A stretch of DNA of 47,191 nucleotides, taken from positions 1 through 47,191 of the forward strand of contig NZ_MASU01000036.1 of NCBI RefSeq assembly GCF_003202235.1. Direction: 5' to 3'. A program made the position numbers and the translations under genes. Source of the DNA: Prauserella flavalba. Its GTDB lineage: Bacteria; Actinomycetota; Actinomycetes; Mycobacteriales; Pseudonocardiaceae. Positions 1 to 7,615 of this stretch are shown piece after piece. The notes below the pieces were generated by a model that did not search any database, was not told the origin of the DNA, and was given only the letters and a program-made list of their open reading frames with translations. Each line of letters begins with the position of its first letter. The stretch's first letter is position 1.

Positions 1-326
1 AATAGGCCCCGTAGGGCGACGTCGAGGCCGGGGGCTTCGGGTGCGTCGTAGCGTTCGTCGTCGAGGTCGGCTTCGTGGATGATCTGGGCGATGCGCCACA
101 GCACGGGGTCGTCGAGGTGGTAATGGCGCAGGATCGTTTCGAAGCTGCAATCGCCCTGGTGGTGGCCAAGCTCGACGCCGCGCATGTCGAATGCGGTGGC
201 GTTGGCGGGCACCTCGGCGGGATCGGTGACGAAGACGAACTCAGCGTCGGGATCGATGTGGCGGCGGATGAGCCAGGCGCAGGCGGCGCGGTCGATGTGG
301 ATGCTGGCGCGGGTGGCCCACTTCAC
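1..326 (-). CDS. chrB: ChrB C-terminal-domain protein (partial, runs off the window)
   Basis: The minus strand from GTG at 326 reads without a stop to the window edge (about 108 residues). It opens VKWATRASIHIDRAACAW and continues with LIRRHIDPDAEF, FDMRGVELGHHQGDCSFETI and LWRIAQIIHEADLDDERYD, which I recognise as the C-terminal half of the chromate-resistance protein ChrB. In Ochrobactrum-type ChrB, a single protein reported to act as the chromate-sensing regulator, this half follows the N-terminal half. Here it is a separate gene whose GTG overlaps the TGA of the N-terminal gene by 4 nt (GTGA), so the two are probably translationally coupled. Histidine- and cysteine-bearing motifs suggest metal or oxyanion contact (inference). 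The end lies outside the window. Confidence 0.85.
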   Translation of the reverse strand, partial: MKWATRASIHIDRAACAWLIRRHIDPDAEFVFVTDPAEVPANATAFDMRGVELGHHQGDCSFETILRHYHLDDPVLWRIAQIIHEADLDDERYDAPEAPGLDVALRGL

Positions 327-829
327 GACGGTTGTTCCTCCGGGTGCGGGATGGGCTGGGTGAGTGCGTTGACGGCGGCGTTGGCCTGGTCACGCTCTGC
401 GGGCGGAAAGTAGTCGCGGCGGTGGATGCGGCGCAGTTCGGCGCGTAGGCGCCGGGCCAGCGACAGCCGGGAGGTCTCGTCGCGGCCTGCCGCGGCGGTG
501 GCTTCGGTGATGACTTTGGTGTATTCGGCGGCGCGGGCGGTGGCCATCGCGGTGGCCAGGTCGCGTTCGGTGGCGGTGGTGCCGGGGTGGGCGATCCAGA
601 CGGAGGCGTTGCCGCCGGCGTCGAGGATCTCGTCGGCGATCCAGTCCAGGTGCTCGCGGGTGCGGGCGTCGGCCGGCAGGGCAACCAGGCCGTCGGAGAT
701 CTGGGCGACGCCGAGCCGCTTGAGCTTGCGCCAGATCGTGATCCGGGGTGTCGAAGGCTCTCGAGGGATCCGGTAGGACAGCAGCACCCACTCGCCGGGC
801 GCGCCCGGCCGGGATGGCTGGACCGTCAT
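323..829 (-). CDS. chrB: ChrB N-terminal-domain protein
   Basis: A 168-residue protein starting MTVQPSRPGAPGEWVLLSYR. The block WVLLSYRIPREPSTPRI, then IWRKLKRLGVAQISDGLVAL and PADARTREHLDWIADEI, is the typical ChrB N-terminal domain. A longer frame begins at 853, but the ATG at 829 is chosen because GGAGG lies about 8 nt upstream. Its stop overlaps the next gene (ChrB C-terminal half), giving a split ChrB as described in actinobacterial chromate determinants such as that of Arthrobacter. It is transcribed away from a palindromic site at 875-888, likely its own operator. Role: candidate chromate-responsive regulator of the chr genes here (inference from family). Confidence 0.85.
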   Translation of the reverse strand: MTVQPSRPGAPGEWVLLSYRIPREPSTPRITIWRKLKRLGVAQISDGLVALPADARTREHLDWIADEILDAGGNASVWIAHPGTTATERDLATAMATARAAEYTKVITEATAAAGRDETSRLSLARRLRAELRRIHRRDYFPPAERDQANAAVNALTQPIPHPEEQPS

Positions 830-874
830 GACCACCACCTCCACGCAACACACCGGGACACCACCACATGCACT

Positions 875-888
875 GTAACCTTGGTTGC
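875..888. promoter_or_regulatory. Palindromic operator site 1 (chrB / beta-propeller divergent region)
   Basis: GTAACCTTGGTTGC is a near-palindrome matching sites at 3916-3929 and 7593-7606. On the minus strand it reads GGTTACAGTGCA, the same 12 bases as at the chrA site, including a possible -10 hexamer TACAGT placed to start a chrB transcript near 866. It sits in the only gap between the divergent chrB and 926 genes, so one regulator could control both. Binding by ChrB is inference. Confidence 0.7.
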
Positions 889-925
889 TCTGAGTCTGGC
901 GACCTTGGTAGGAGAGGCAGGTGCG

Positions 926-1966
926 ATGCCGCTGTCCGCGCGGTCCCGCTGGCTGCTGGCAGCGGCAGGTGCCCTGGTCGTGGCGCTGGTGGTGACGCTC
1001 GTGGTGATCACCCGGAGCGGCGGTGGCCAGCCGTCGGCGGCGACATTGCCGTTGCGACTAGCTGGTGAGGTGGCGTTGCCGGGTGATTCCTCGCGGTTCG
1101 ACTACGCGAGCCTGGACGCCGATCGCGGCCTGCTGTTCGTGGCGCACCTGGGCGCCGGCGAGGTCGTCGAAGTCGACATCCGCGCGCACCGGGTTGTGCG
1201 CACAATCCCGAACCTCGCGCAGGTGCACGGGGTGCTGGTGGTGCCCGCGCTGCACCTGGTGTTCGCGACCGCGACCGGCGCGAACCAGATGGTCGCACTG
1301 GACGAGGACACCGGCGCAGTGCTCACGCAGGCGGCGACGGGTGACTACCCGGACGGGCTGGCCTACGACCCGCGGCGGGGCGCGATCTGGACAACGAATG
1401 AGTCCGGCGGTTCGGAGACCGTGATCGACGCCACCACCGGCGCGGTGCGCGGCACCGTGACGTTGGGTGGCGAGGTCGGCAACGTCGTCTACGACCCGAC
1501 GAGCGACCGGATACTGGTGGCGGTCCAGGGCCACAATGAACTCGCCGTGATCGACCCAGCCTACCTGGTCGTCGAGCGACGGGTGCCGTTGCCGGGCTGC
1601 GAGCACGATCACGGCCTCGCCCTGGACGCGACTGACCGGCTGGCGTTCGTCGCGTGCGACGGCAACGCGACCCTGTTGACGATCGACCTGACCGGCTGGC
1701 AGGTGACCGGGACCGATCGGGTCGGTGAGGATCCGGATGTGCTGGCCTACGACCAGAGCGCGCATCGGTTGTATGTCGCCGCGGAGAGCGGCACAGTGAC
1801 TCTGTTGGACCTGAGCGAGCGCCGGTTGACCGTGGCGGGCTCGACGCACCTGGCCGACGGCGCCCACGTGGTGGCGGTCGACCCGACCACACACCACAGC
1901 TTCTACCCAGTGCCGACGGGCACGGGCGGTCGTCCCGCGCTGCTGGAGCGAGAACCCGCCCCGTAG
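926..1966 (+). CDS. Membrane-anchored YncE-like beta-propeller protein
   Basis: 346 residues from ATG 926, with GGAGAGG upstream. After MPLSARSRWLLAAAG comes one hydrophobic segment (about residues 9-31), so the body is probably extracytoplasmic and tethered. The rest is a run of YVTN/YncE-type blades of about 40 residues with repeating motifs such as GLLFVAHLGAGEVVEVDI, YDPTSDRILVAVQGHNELAV and HRLYVAAESGTVTLLDL. CEHDHGLALDATDRLAFVACD carries two Cys and three His residues that could bind metal (speculation). Frames reading further upstream are ignored because they run through chrB on the other strand. It shares the GTAACC operator region with chrB, suggesting co-regulation. Biochemical role unknown. 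Confidence 0.75.
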   Translation: MPLSARSRWLLAAAGALVVALVVTLVVITRSGGGQPSAATLPLRLAGEVALPGDSSRFDYASLDADRGLLFVAHLGAGEVVEVDIRAHRVVRTIPNLAQVHGVLVVPALHLVFATATGANQMVALDEDTGAVLTQAATGDYPDGLAYDPRRGAIWTTNESGGSETVIDATTGAVRGTVTLGGEVGNVVYDPTSDRILVAVQGHNELAVIDPAYLVVERRVPLPGCEHDHGLALDATDRLAFVACDGNATLLTIDLTGWQVTGTDRVGEDPDVLAYDQSAHRLYVAAESGTVTLLDLSERRLTVAGSTHLADGAHVVAVDPTTHHSFYPVPTGTGGRPALLEREPAP

Positions 1967-1987
1967 GTGCCGGGCTGGGTTGTCGGC

Positions 1988-2365
1988 TCAGTAGAGGTAG
2001 ATGTCGACGAGGAGCGCGACGGCTCCAGTGGCCATCGACAGGTTGGCCACGTCACGCGCGGGCTGGTTGCGCATCGGACCGAAGGTGAGCAGGAGCGAGC
2101 GCACCGTGTAGGTGGCGATGCCGCTGCCGGTGTCCTGCCAGCTGATCGGGAATATCTTCAAGGGCAGGTCGGTGTAGAACTCGTAGGAGTGGGTGAGTTT
2201 CAGCACGATCTGCCAGCCGGCCGGGACCAGGAATCCGATGGCCGCGGTGGTCGCGATGAGACCGGGCCGGCGCCATTTGGGTACGGCCAGCATGAGCAGG
2301 ACTTCGAGGACCGCGGTCATGGTTGCGCCGCCGAGCAGTTCGGGGTAGCTGAGCGGGGTGAGCAC
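1988..2365 (-). CDS. Small integral membrane protein of unknown function
   Basis: About 125 residues from a GTG at 2365 (GAAAGG 8 nt upstream), VLTPLSYPELLGGATMTAVL onward. Hydrophobic stretches around ATMTAVLEVLLMLAV, ATTAAIGFLVPAGWQIVL, TYTVRSLLLTFG and LSMATGAVALLVDIYLY suggest three or four membrane spans. It lies downstream of the DUF1259 lipoprotein gene on the same strand, so it is probably co-transcribed with it. Because of the frameshift in that lipoprotein gene, the upstream frame now reads into this gene without a stop, so a fused product is possible. I do not recognise the family. Confidence 0.55.
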   Translation of the reverse strand: MLTPLSYPELLGGATMTAVLEVLLMLAVPKWRRPGLIATTAAIGFLVPAGWQIVLKLTHSYEFYTDLPLKIFPISWQDTGSGIATYTVRSLLLTFGPMRNQPARDVANLSMATGAVALLVDIYLY

Positions 2366-2460
2366 GCGACGGGCCTTTCGTGGGGTTCCGTACGGGTGGC
2401 GGCCGGTACGGTGCGGACGGTTCGCGCGGAGGTTCCGCACAGCTGACCTGAGCTGATATC

Positions 2461-2504
2461 GCGGCGACTGCCCGGTTCCCGCTGTGGCACGGGCAGCCGC
2501 CGCG
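2461..2504. terminator. Strong GC hairpin between the lipoprotein and the membrane-protein gene
   Basis: GCGGCGACTGCCCG pairs with CGGGCAGCCGCCGC across a loop of about 15 nt. No U-tract is visible, as is common for high-GC hairpins. It begins a few bases beyond the intended TGA of the lipoprotein (2517-2519) on the minus strand, so it could terminate or attenuate transcription before the 2365 gene. Confidence 0.4.
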
Positions 2505-2516
2505 GGGACCGTGAGA

Positions 2517-3520
2517 TCAGCTGGGGGGTTGGAGATTGGTGGCGTCCAGCGCGGGCCGCAGCGCCTTGGCCAGCGTGACACCGTCGTCGACGGCCCAGAA
2601 GTGGGCGTAGAGAAGTGGGCGTAGAACAGCCGGGGTTGTTCGGTGAAGCTGTGGTTGTGCACCTCGACCAGGGAAATGCCGCCCTTGCGCAATGCCTGGA
2701 TCACCTGCTGCACCTCGGGTGCGGTCATGACGAAGTCGCCGTTGATCGCCGCTTTGCCGCCGCCGACGGGCTGGAAGTTGATGCCGGTGGTCACGCCGAA
2801 CGTGGGCGGCAGGACGTGCCCGTCGTCGGTGATGGTCTCCTTGCGGGCGACGGTGAACTTGTAGAGCCCACCGTCGGCAGTTCCCTTGCGCCCCAACACT
2901 TTGTCGATACCGGCGGTGTCCAGGTCGACCGGCGGCTGCTGACCCGGTGGCGCGGCGGCGGGCGGGATCGCAGTGGCATCCAGCGCGGCCTTCACCCCTT
3001 GGGCAAGCGCTGCGGGGTTGTCGCCCATGGCGTGGATGTGGGTCCACCAGATCGGCGGGTCCTGCTGCAGCAGGTGCTTGTGCAGCGCGGTCTGCTCGAT
3101 CCCGTGCGCCTGCAGCGCGTCGGTGACCTTGGGCAGCTCGGCCTCGGTGACGACCAGGTCGCCCATGAGCATGACCCCGTCGTGGTACTTGGCGAAGGCG
3201 GCGTACCCGCCGAGCGACAGGCCGGGTTTGATCGCGACCCCGCCGGAGGTGACCCGCAGATCGTTGCGGGGCAACGGGATCCGGTACACGGTGTTGCCGT
3301 CGCCGAACTTCCCGGTCCGGCCCAGGGCGTCGGTGACTGGTTTCCAGTCCGCCTCGGTGGTGGGAATCGGCTGGTGACGGCCATGGGTGGTGTCACTGTC
3401 GGTGTCTGCGCCGGGGCCGGCCGCGCTGGTGGGGGTACCACAGGCGGCCAACGCCACCAGCAGCAGCGCAGCCAGCGGCGCGACCGCGCGCCGGGCCACG
3501 CCGGCGGTGATGAACGGCAT
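2517..3520 (-). pseudogene. DUF1259 (LppY/LpqO-like) lipoprotein gene, frameshifted
   Basis: Starts MPFITAGVARRAVAPLAALL with a lipobox ending LAAC (Cys27), so the precursor is a secreted lipoprotein. Two tandem DUF1259-type halves follow, with GDLVVTEAELPKVTDALQAHG, WTHIHAMGD, GDFVMTAPEVQQVIQALRK and LVEVHNHSFTEQPRLFYAHF. This family (LppY/LpqO) occurs in actinobacterial chromate clusters (as ChrL, from memory). At 2598-2625 a perfect 14-bp tandem duplication shifts the frame after about residue 298. Removing one copy restores a C-terminus AHFWAVDDGVTLAKALRPAL to TGA at 2517, giving 329 residues. As sequenced, the frame instead runs on to 1988 (510 codons), appending the downstream membrane protein. 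Confidence 0.8.
2598..2625. repeat. 14-bp tandem duplication (GAAGTGGGCGTAGA x2)
   Basis: Two perfect adjacent copies, 2598-2611 and 2612-2625. Fourteen is not a multiple of three, so the duplication breaks the lipoprotein frame; deleting one copy restores it. It may be recent slippage, a phase-variation-like switch, or an assembly error. Confidence 0.9.
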
Positions 3521-3564
3521 GTCTGGTGTGCTCCTCGGATGTCGTCGGTCAGATGATCGTGGGG

Positions 3565-3891
3565 TCAGCCGTCGTCGCCGTCGCGGTCCTGGTCTGGGGC
3601 TTGGGTGCCCAGGACGTGGAAGTCCTTGTCCAGGTGGACCTCGACCGCGCTGCCGTCGGGCTTGGTGACGGTGACGCCGTAGACGGCGGCGCCCTCGTTG
3701 GTTTCGGCGTCGACGGCGCCGGCCTTTCCGCCGGGAACCGCTTGCACGGCGGCGGCGCGTGCCTGGTCGGCGGTGCTACCGCTGACCTCGTCGCCGTCAC
3801 CACCGACGGCGGAGGCGATGCCGATCGCGCCGCCGGACAGGACCAGGACGCCGGCGGCGATCCCGATCCCGATCTTCGTCTTGTGGTTCAC
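3565..3891 (-). CDS. Exported PepSY-domain protein
   Basis: 108 residues from GTG 3891 (AGGAGAG just upstream). An N-terminal hydrophobic segment, KIGIGIAAGVLVLSGGAIGI, acts as signal or anchor. A single PepSY-like domain follows: ARAAAVQAVPGGKAGAVDAE, then YGVTVTKPDGSAVEVHLDKD and FHVLG. PepSY proteins are often encoded beside OmpR-type two-component systems, as here (divergent from the response regulator at 4041). Operator site 2 lies about 25 nt upstream in the same orientation as at chrB and chrA, so this gene is probably part of the same regulon. Confidence 0.7.
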   Translation of the reverse strand: MNHKTKIGIGIAAGVLVLSGGAIGIASAVGGDGDEVSGSTADQARAAAVQAVPGGKAGAVDAETNEGAAVYGVTVTKPDGSAVEVHLDKDFHVLGTQAPDQDRDGDDG

Positions 3892-3915
3892 CGGTCTCTC
3901 CTGTTCAACTAGCGT

Positions 3916-3929
3916 GTAACCGTGGTTGC
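3916..3929. promoter_or_regulatory. Palindromic operator site 2 (PepSY / two-component divergent region)
   Basis: GTAACCGTGGTTGC, a second member of the GTAACC-N2-GGTTRC family. On the minus strand it reads GCAACCACGGTTACA, matching site 1 in the same orientation, which points toward the PepSY gene. The response regulator start is about 110 nt away on the other side, leaving room for its own promoter. Confidence 0.65.
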
Positions 3930-4040
3930 CTGAGCATGAGTAGTCCGTGGAGATGAAGCCACGATGAAGACGCCGCGGAATTCACCCGCCGGTGGTGCGA
4001 CGCTGCCGCTGGCGGGTGCCGGATCGGAGGTGTCGGACGG

Positions 4041-4736
4041 GTGCGGGTGCTGGTGGTGGAGGACGAGCCGAAGATGGCCGGCCTGCTGCGCCGCGGCCTG
4101 GAAGAGGAGGGCTACGCCGTCGACATCGCGACTGACGGGGCCGAGGGGTTCGGGGCGGCCATCAGCCGGGACTACGACGCGGTGGTGCTGGACGTGATGC
4201 TGCCCAGGCTGTCGGGATTCGAGGTGTGCCGACGGCTGCGCCGAGACGGGGTGTGGGTGCCGGTGCTGATGCTCACCGCCCGTGACGCCGTCCCCGACCG
4301 GATCGCCGGCCTCGATGGCGGCGCGGACGACTACTTGACCAAGCCCTTCCATCTCGACGAGCTGTTCGCCCGGCTGCGCGCCCTGACCCGCCGCGGCCCC
4401 CTCGCGCGTCCCACTGTGCTGGGCGCTGGGGATCTGCGGGCGGATCCGGCGAGCCGCCGGTGCTGGCGCGGTGAGACCGAGATCGTGCTGACGGCCAAGG
4501 AGTACGCGCTGCTGGAGATGTTCCTGCGCCGGCCGGGAGCGGTGCTCACTCGCGAGATGTTGCTGGAGCACTGCTGGGACTTCGCCTACGAGTCCCATTC
4601 CAATGTGGTCGAGGTCCACATCCGCGCGTTGCGGGAGAAGATCGACCGGGCGTTCGGCGTGGTGTCGCTGGAGACCGTGCGCGGGGCCGGCTACCGGCTG
4701 CGCGCCGAGGGCGGACGAACGGACCCGCGGCCGTGA
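4041..4736 (+). CDS. OmpR/PhoB-family response regulator
   Basis: 231 residues from GTG 4041 with GGAGG about 10 nt upstream. Receiver domain: acidic pocket VEDEP (residues 6-10), phosphoacceptor Asp in [14 protein letters not shown], Thr in MLTARD and Lys in [10 protein letters not shown]. The C-terminal winged-helix domain ends with [14 protein letters not shown] and VRGAGYRLR. Its TGA overlaps the histidine kinase GTG (GTGA). It begins a four-gene coupled run with the kinase and a FetAB-like transporter, so it probably regulates metal or envelope-stress genes; the signal is unknown. Confidence 0.9.
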   Translation: MRVLVVEDEPKMAGLLRRGLEEEGYAVDIATDGAEGFGAAISRDYDAVVLDVMLPRLSGFEVCRRLRRDGVWVPVLMLTARDAVPDRIAGLDGGADDYLTKPFHLDELFARLRALTRRGPLARPTVLGAGDLRADPASRRCWRGETEIVLTAKEYALLEMFLRRPGAVLTREMLLEHCWDFAYESHSNVVEVHIRALREKIDRAFGVVSLETVRGAGYRLRAEGGRTDPRP

Positions 4737-6130
4737 GGCCGTGGCGCTGGCCGACGCGGATCCGGCTCACGACGGCGTTCATCGTGTTGATGGCGGTGGT
4801 GCTGCTCGGCGTCGGGTTCGCGACGGTGTCCCACACGCGGTCCTCACTGGACGCCTCGATCACCGAAGCACTGACCTACCGGCTGAGCGACCTGCAGCCG
4901 ATTGCGGCTACGGCCACGCCGGTGCTGTCCGGGGTCAGCCGCGACACCGGCCAGCAGGTGCTTGACCTGACCGGTCACCTCGTCGCCGCGTCGCCGGAAG
5001 TCCCAGAGCCGCTGCTGACTCCGGCGGAGCTGGCCTCGGCCCAGCGCGGCCGCGTGCTGGTGGATCACGCGGCAGCCGGGATGCTGGACGGGCCGGTGCG
5101 CATCGGCGCCGCCCCCACCGGCGATGGCAGCCGGATCGCGGTCGTCGCGGTCACCCTGTCCGACCGGGACGCCGCGGTAGCGGACTTGCGCCAGGAACTG
5201 CTGATCGGGCTCCCGCTTGCGCTGCTGGCTTCGGCCGTCGGGGCCTACCTGCTGGCCGCCGCCGCCCTGCGTCCGGTAGAACGGATGCGGGCCCGCGCCG
5301 CCGCGATCACCGCCGAAGCACCGGACCAGCGACTGCCCGTGCCCGCCGCGCGAGACGAGATCTCCCGCCTGGGGATCACCTTCAACGATCTGCTCGACCG
5401 GCTGCACGCCGCTCTGGAACGGGAACGGCAGTTCGTCGCCGACGCCAGTCACGACCTACGCACCCCGCTGAGCTTGCTGACCACCGAACTCGAACTCGCG
5501 CTGCGCCGCCCCCGCACCGCACGAGAGCTGACCGCCGCGCTTGGCTCGGCGTTGGAGGAAACCGGGCGCCTGTCCCGCCTGGCGCAAGACCTCCTCCTGC
5601 TGGCCCGCACCGACCAGGCGAGCATCGATCATGTCGGCATCACGAGCCGCTCGCCCGAGGTCGTCGAGGTGCGGCCAGTAATCGAATCGGTGATCGCCCG
5701 CTACCGCACCAGCACGGGTGAGCGCGAGGTGATCCTGGACAGCGCGCCGGGGCTCTCCGTGCGTACCGACGCGGACGATCTCGACCGCGCCATGGCCAAC
5801 CTGATCGACAACGCCGTGCAGCACGGCCGGCCACCGATCATCATCACGGTCCAGCCCGCCGCCACGACCAGGTCGCAGGGCACGATGACCGTCGAAGTCC
5901 GCGACCACGGTCCGGGCTTCGACCCTGACTTCCTGCCCCGCGCCTTCGACCGTTTCACCCGCGCCGACGACGCCCGCACCCGCGGCGGCACCGGCCTCGG
6001 CTTGGCCATCGTCGCCGCACTCGCCCGCCGCAACGGCGGCCGGGTCACTGCCACCAACCACCCCGACGGCGGCACCACCGTCACCCTCACCCTGCGCGCC
6101 GCACCCACACCGATTCCGGCTTCCGGGTGA
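4733..6130 (+). CDS. Sensor histidine kinase
   Basis: 465 residues. Two membrane segments (about 11-31 and 157-178) bracket an extracytoplasmic sensor region of about 125 residues. A HAMP linker beginning [20 protein letters not shown] follows. The H-box is [13 protein letters not shown] (His240). ATP-binding motifs are N-box [12 protein letters not shown]1 DHGPGF, F-box FDRFTRAD and G2 [10 protein letters not shown]. Partner of the response regulator at 4041 through a 4-nt overlap, and itself overlapping the ABC ATPase gene by 4 nt. The sensor region has no motif that reveals a ligand; chromate, iron or oxidative stress is inference from context. Confidence 0.9.
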   Translation: MRPWRWPTRIRLTTAFIVLMAVVLLGVGFATVSHTRSSLDASITEALTYRLSDLQPIAATATPVLSGVSRDTGQQVLDLTGHLVAASPEVPEPLLTPAELASAQRGRVLVDHAAAGMLDGPVRIGAAPTGDGSRIAVVAVTLSDRDAAVADLRQELLIGLPLALLASAVGAYLLAAAALRPVERMRARAAAITAEAPDQRLPVPAARDEISRLGITFNDLLDRLHAALERERQFVADASHDLRTPLSLLTTELELALRRPRTARELTAALGSALEETGRLSRLAQDLLLLARTDQASIDHVGITSRSPEVVEVRPVIESVIARYRTSTGEREVILDSAPGLSVRTDADDLDRAMANLIDNAVQHGRPPIIITVQPAATTRSQGTMTVEVRDHGPGFDPDFLPRAFDRFTRADDARTRGGTGLGLAIVAALARRNGGRVTATNHPDGGTTVTLTLRAAPTPIPASG

Positions 6131-6807
6131 CCACGAACAGCGGCTTTCTCCTCGACCAGGTCACGGTGACCCGCGGCGAGACCCGGCTGCTCGACGCGGT
6201 CAGCGCCCACCTGCCCGTCGGCCATTGCACGGCAGTGGTCGGTCCCAGCGGGGCTGGCAAATCCACCCTGCTGCGCCTGCTCAACCGGCTGGACGACCCC
6301 GGCAGCGGCCAGATCCTGCTCGACGGCATCCCCATCTCCGACCTTGACGTGCTCGACCTGCGCCGCCGCGTCGGCCTGGTCGCCCAACAACCCGTCCTGC
6401 TCACCGACCGCGTGGCCGGCGACCTGCGCCTCGGACAGCCCACACTCGGCGACCACCGCATGTGCGAGCTTCTGGAACGCGTCGGGCTGCCCGCCGGTTT
6501 CGCGCAGCGCCGCACGAGTGAACTGTCCGGCGGCGAGGCACAACGGGTGTGCCTCGCGCGGGCGCTGGCCGTCGAACCCGAGGTGCTGTTGCTGGACGAA
6601 CCCACCTCTGGGCTGGACGGCGTGAGCAGCGGCGTGATCGTCGAGGCCGCCCGCGATCACGTCGCCGCAGGCGGGACCGTGGTGCTGGTCAGCCACGACC
6701 TCGCCGTCGTGCGCGGCATCGCCGACACCGTGCTGGTCCTCGAGCACGGCCACCTGATCGCGCACGGGCACCCCGACGAGATCGACTACCTGGAGGCCGG
6801 GCGATGA
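6127..6807 (+). CDS. fetA: FetA/YbbL-like ABC transporter ATPase
   Basis: 226 residues, GTG start overlapping the kinase stop. Walker [10 protein letters not shown] (39-47), Q-loop region LVAQQPVLL, signature LSGGEAQR, Walker [14 protein letters not shown] and switch SHDLAVVRG are all present. The following gene is a FetB-family permease, which makes this the ATPase of a FetAB-type pair. In E. coli FetAB (YbbLM) has been linked to iron export and peroxide resistance. The direct coupling to a two-component system inside a chromate cluster is notable. Confidence 0.8.
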   Translation: MTTNSGFLLDQVTVTRGETRLLDAVSAHLPVGHCTAVVGPSGAGKSTLLRLLNRLDDPGSGQILLDGIPISDLDVLDLRRRVGLVAQQPVLLTDRVAGDLRLGQPTLGDHRMCELLERVGLPAGFAQRRTSELSGGEAQRVCLARALAVEPEVLLLDEPTSGLDGVSSGVIVEAARDHVAAGGTVVLVSHDLAVVRGIADTVLVLEHGHLIAHGHPDEIDYLEAGR

Positions 6808-7583
6808 CCGGACTGGCCGAACTGGGTTGGGGCGGTGTCGCCGCTTCCCTGGTCCTCGTGGCCCTCGCCGCCGCAGTCGCTTGCCGGCAGCGCCTGCACC
6901 TGACCCGCGAGCTGATCATCGCGTCCATGCGCGCCGGGGTGCAGTTGATCGCGGTCGGCGCGCTGCTGCTGGTGATCTTCGCCCACGCCGGGCTGCCCGG
7001 CGGGTTCGCCTGGGTCGTCATCATGATCCTCGTCGCCGGGCAGGTCGCCGGCCACCGTGGCACCGGCCTGCCCCGCGCTCGGATAGCGGCCACCGCCGGA
7101 GTCGCCACCGGCAGCGTCGTGACCCTCGGCGCGCTGCTGGCTCTCGGCGTGATCTCCGCCGAAGCCCGTGTGGTGGTCCCGGTCGGCGGCATGATCGTCT
7201 CCGGCGCGATGCAGGCCGCCGGGGTGGCTCTCCGCCGGCTGTGCGAGGACGTCCAGCAGGCCCGCCCGGCCATCGAGGCCCGGCTCTGCCTCGGGTTGCC
7301 CGCCCGCGAGGCGTTCCTGCCGCACCAGCGCTCCGCGTTGCGCACCGCGCTGCTGCCCGCGATCGACTCGACCAAGGTCGTCGGACTAATCAGCCTGCCC
7401 GGCGCGATGACCGGGCTGATTCTGGCCGGGGTCGACCCGCTCACCGCGATCCGCTACCAGATCGTCGTGATGTACATGCTGCTCGCCGCCACCGCCCTCG
7501 CCGCGCTGGCCACCGCCCGCCTGGCCGAACACGCCCTGTTCGACCACGCCCACCGGCTCGTCCCACTCCCCGAACCCACCTAG
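6804..7583 (+). CDS. fetB: FetB/YbbM-family ABC transporter permease
   Basis: 259 residues from ATG 6804, which overlaps the ATPase stop (ATGA). About seven hydrophobic segments are visible. Family blocks include LHLTRELIIASMRAGVQLIA, VVVPVGGMIVSGAMQAAGVA and LLPAIDSTKVVGLISLPGAM followed by TGLILAGVDPLTAIRYQIVV. These match the UPF0014/FetB family of iron-export permeases. It is the last gene of the coupled run starting at 4041; chrA follows after 32 nt with its own operator. Confidence 0.85.
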   Translation: MTGLAELGWGGVAASLVLVALAAAVACRQRLHLTRELIIASMRAGVQLIAVGALLLVIFAHAGLPGGFAWVVIMILVAGQVAGHRGTGLPRARIAATAGVATGSVVTLGALLALGVISAEARVVVPVGGMIVSGAMQAAGVALRRLCEDVQQARPAIEARLCLGLPAREAFLPHQRSALRTALLPAIDSTKVVGLISLPGAMTGLILAGVDPLTAIRYQIVVMYMLLAATALAALATARLAEHALFDHAHRLVPLPEPT

Positions 7584-7591
7584 CCAGACGA

Positions 7592-7607
7592 TGTAACCAT
7601 GGTTACA
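7592..7607. promoter_or_regulatory. Perfect 16-bp palindromic operator overlapping the chrA promoter (site 3)
   Basis: TGTAACCATGGTTACA is its own reverse complement. A -10-like hexamer TACAGT (7604-7609) overlaps its right arm and ends 6 nt before the chrA GTG at 7616, which suggests a leaderless chrA mRNA repressed by a protein bound here. It shares the core of sites at 875-888 and 3916-3929. Confidence 0.75.
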
Positions 7608-7615
7608 GTGCAGAT

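Noticed and set aside
2615-3556. Long plus-strand frame (313 codons) opposite the lipoprotein gene
   Set aside because: No domain, no ribosome site; a high-GC shadow of the DUF1259 gene, which has a lipobox and family motifs.
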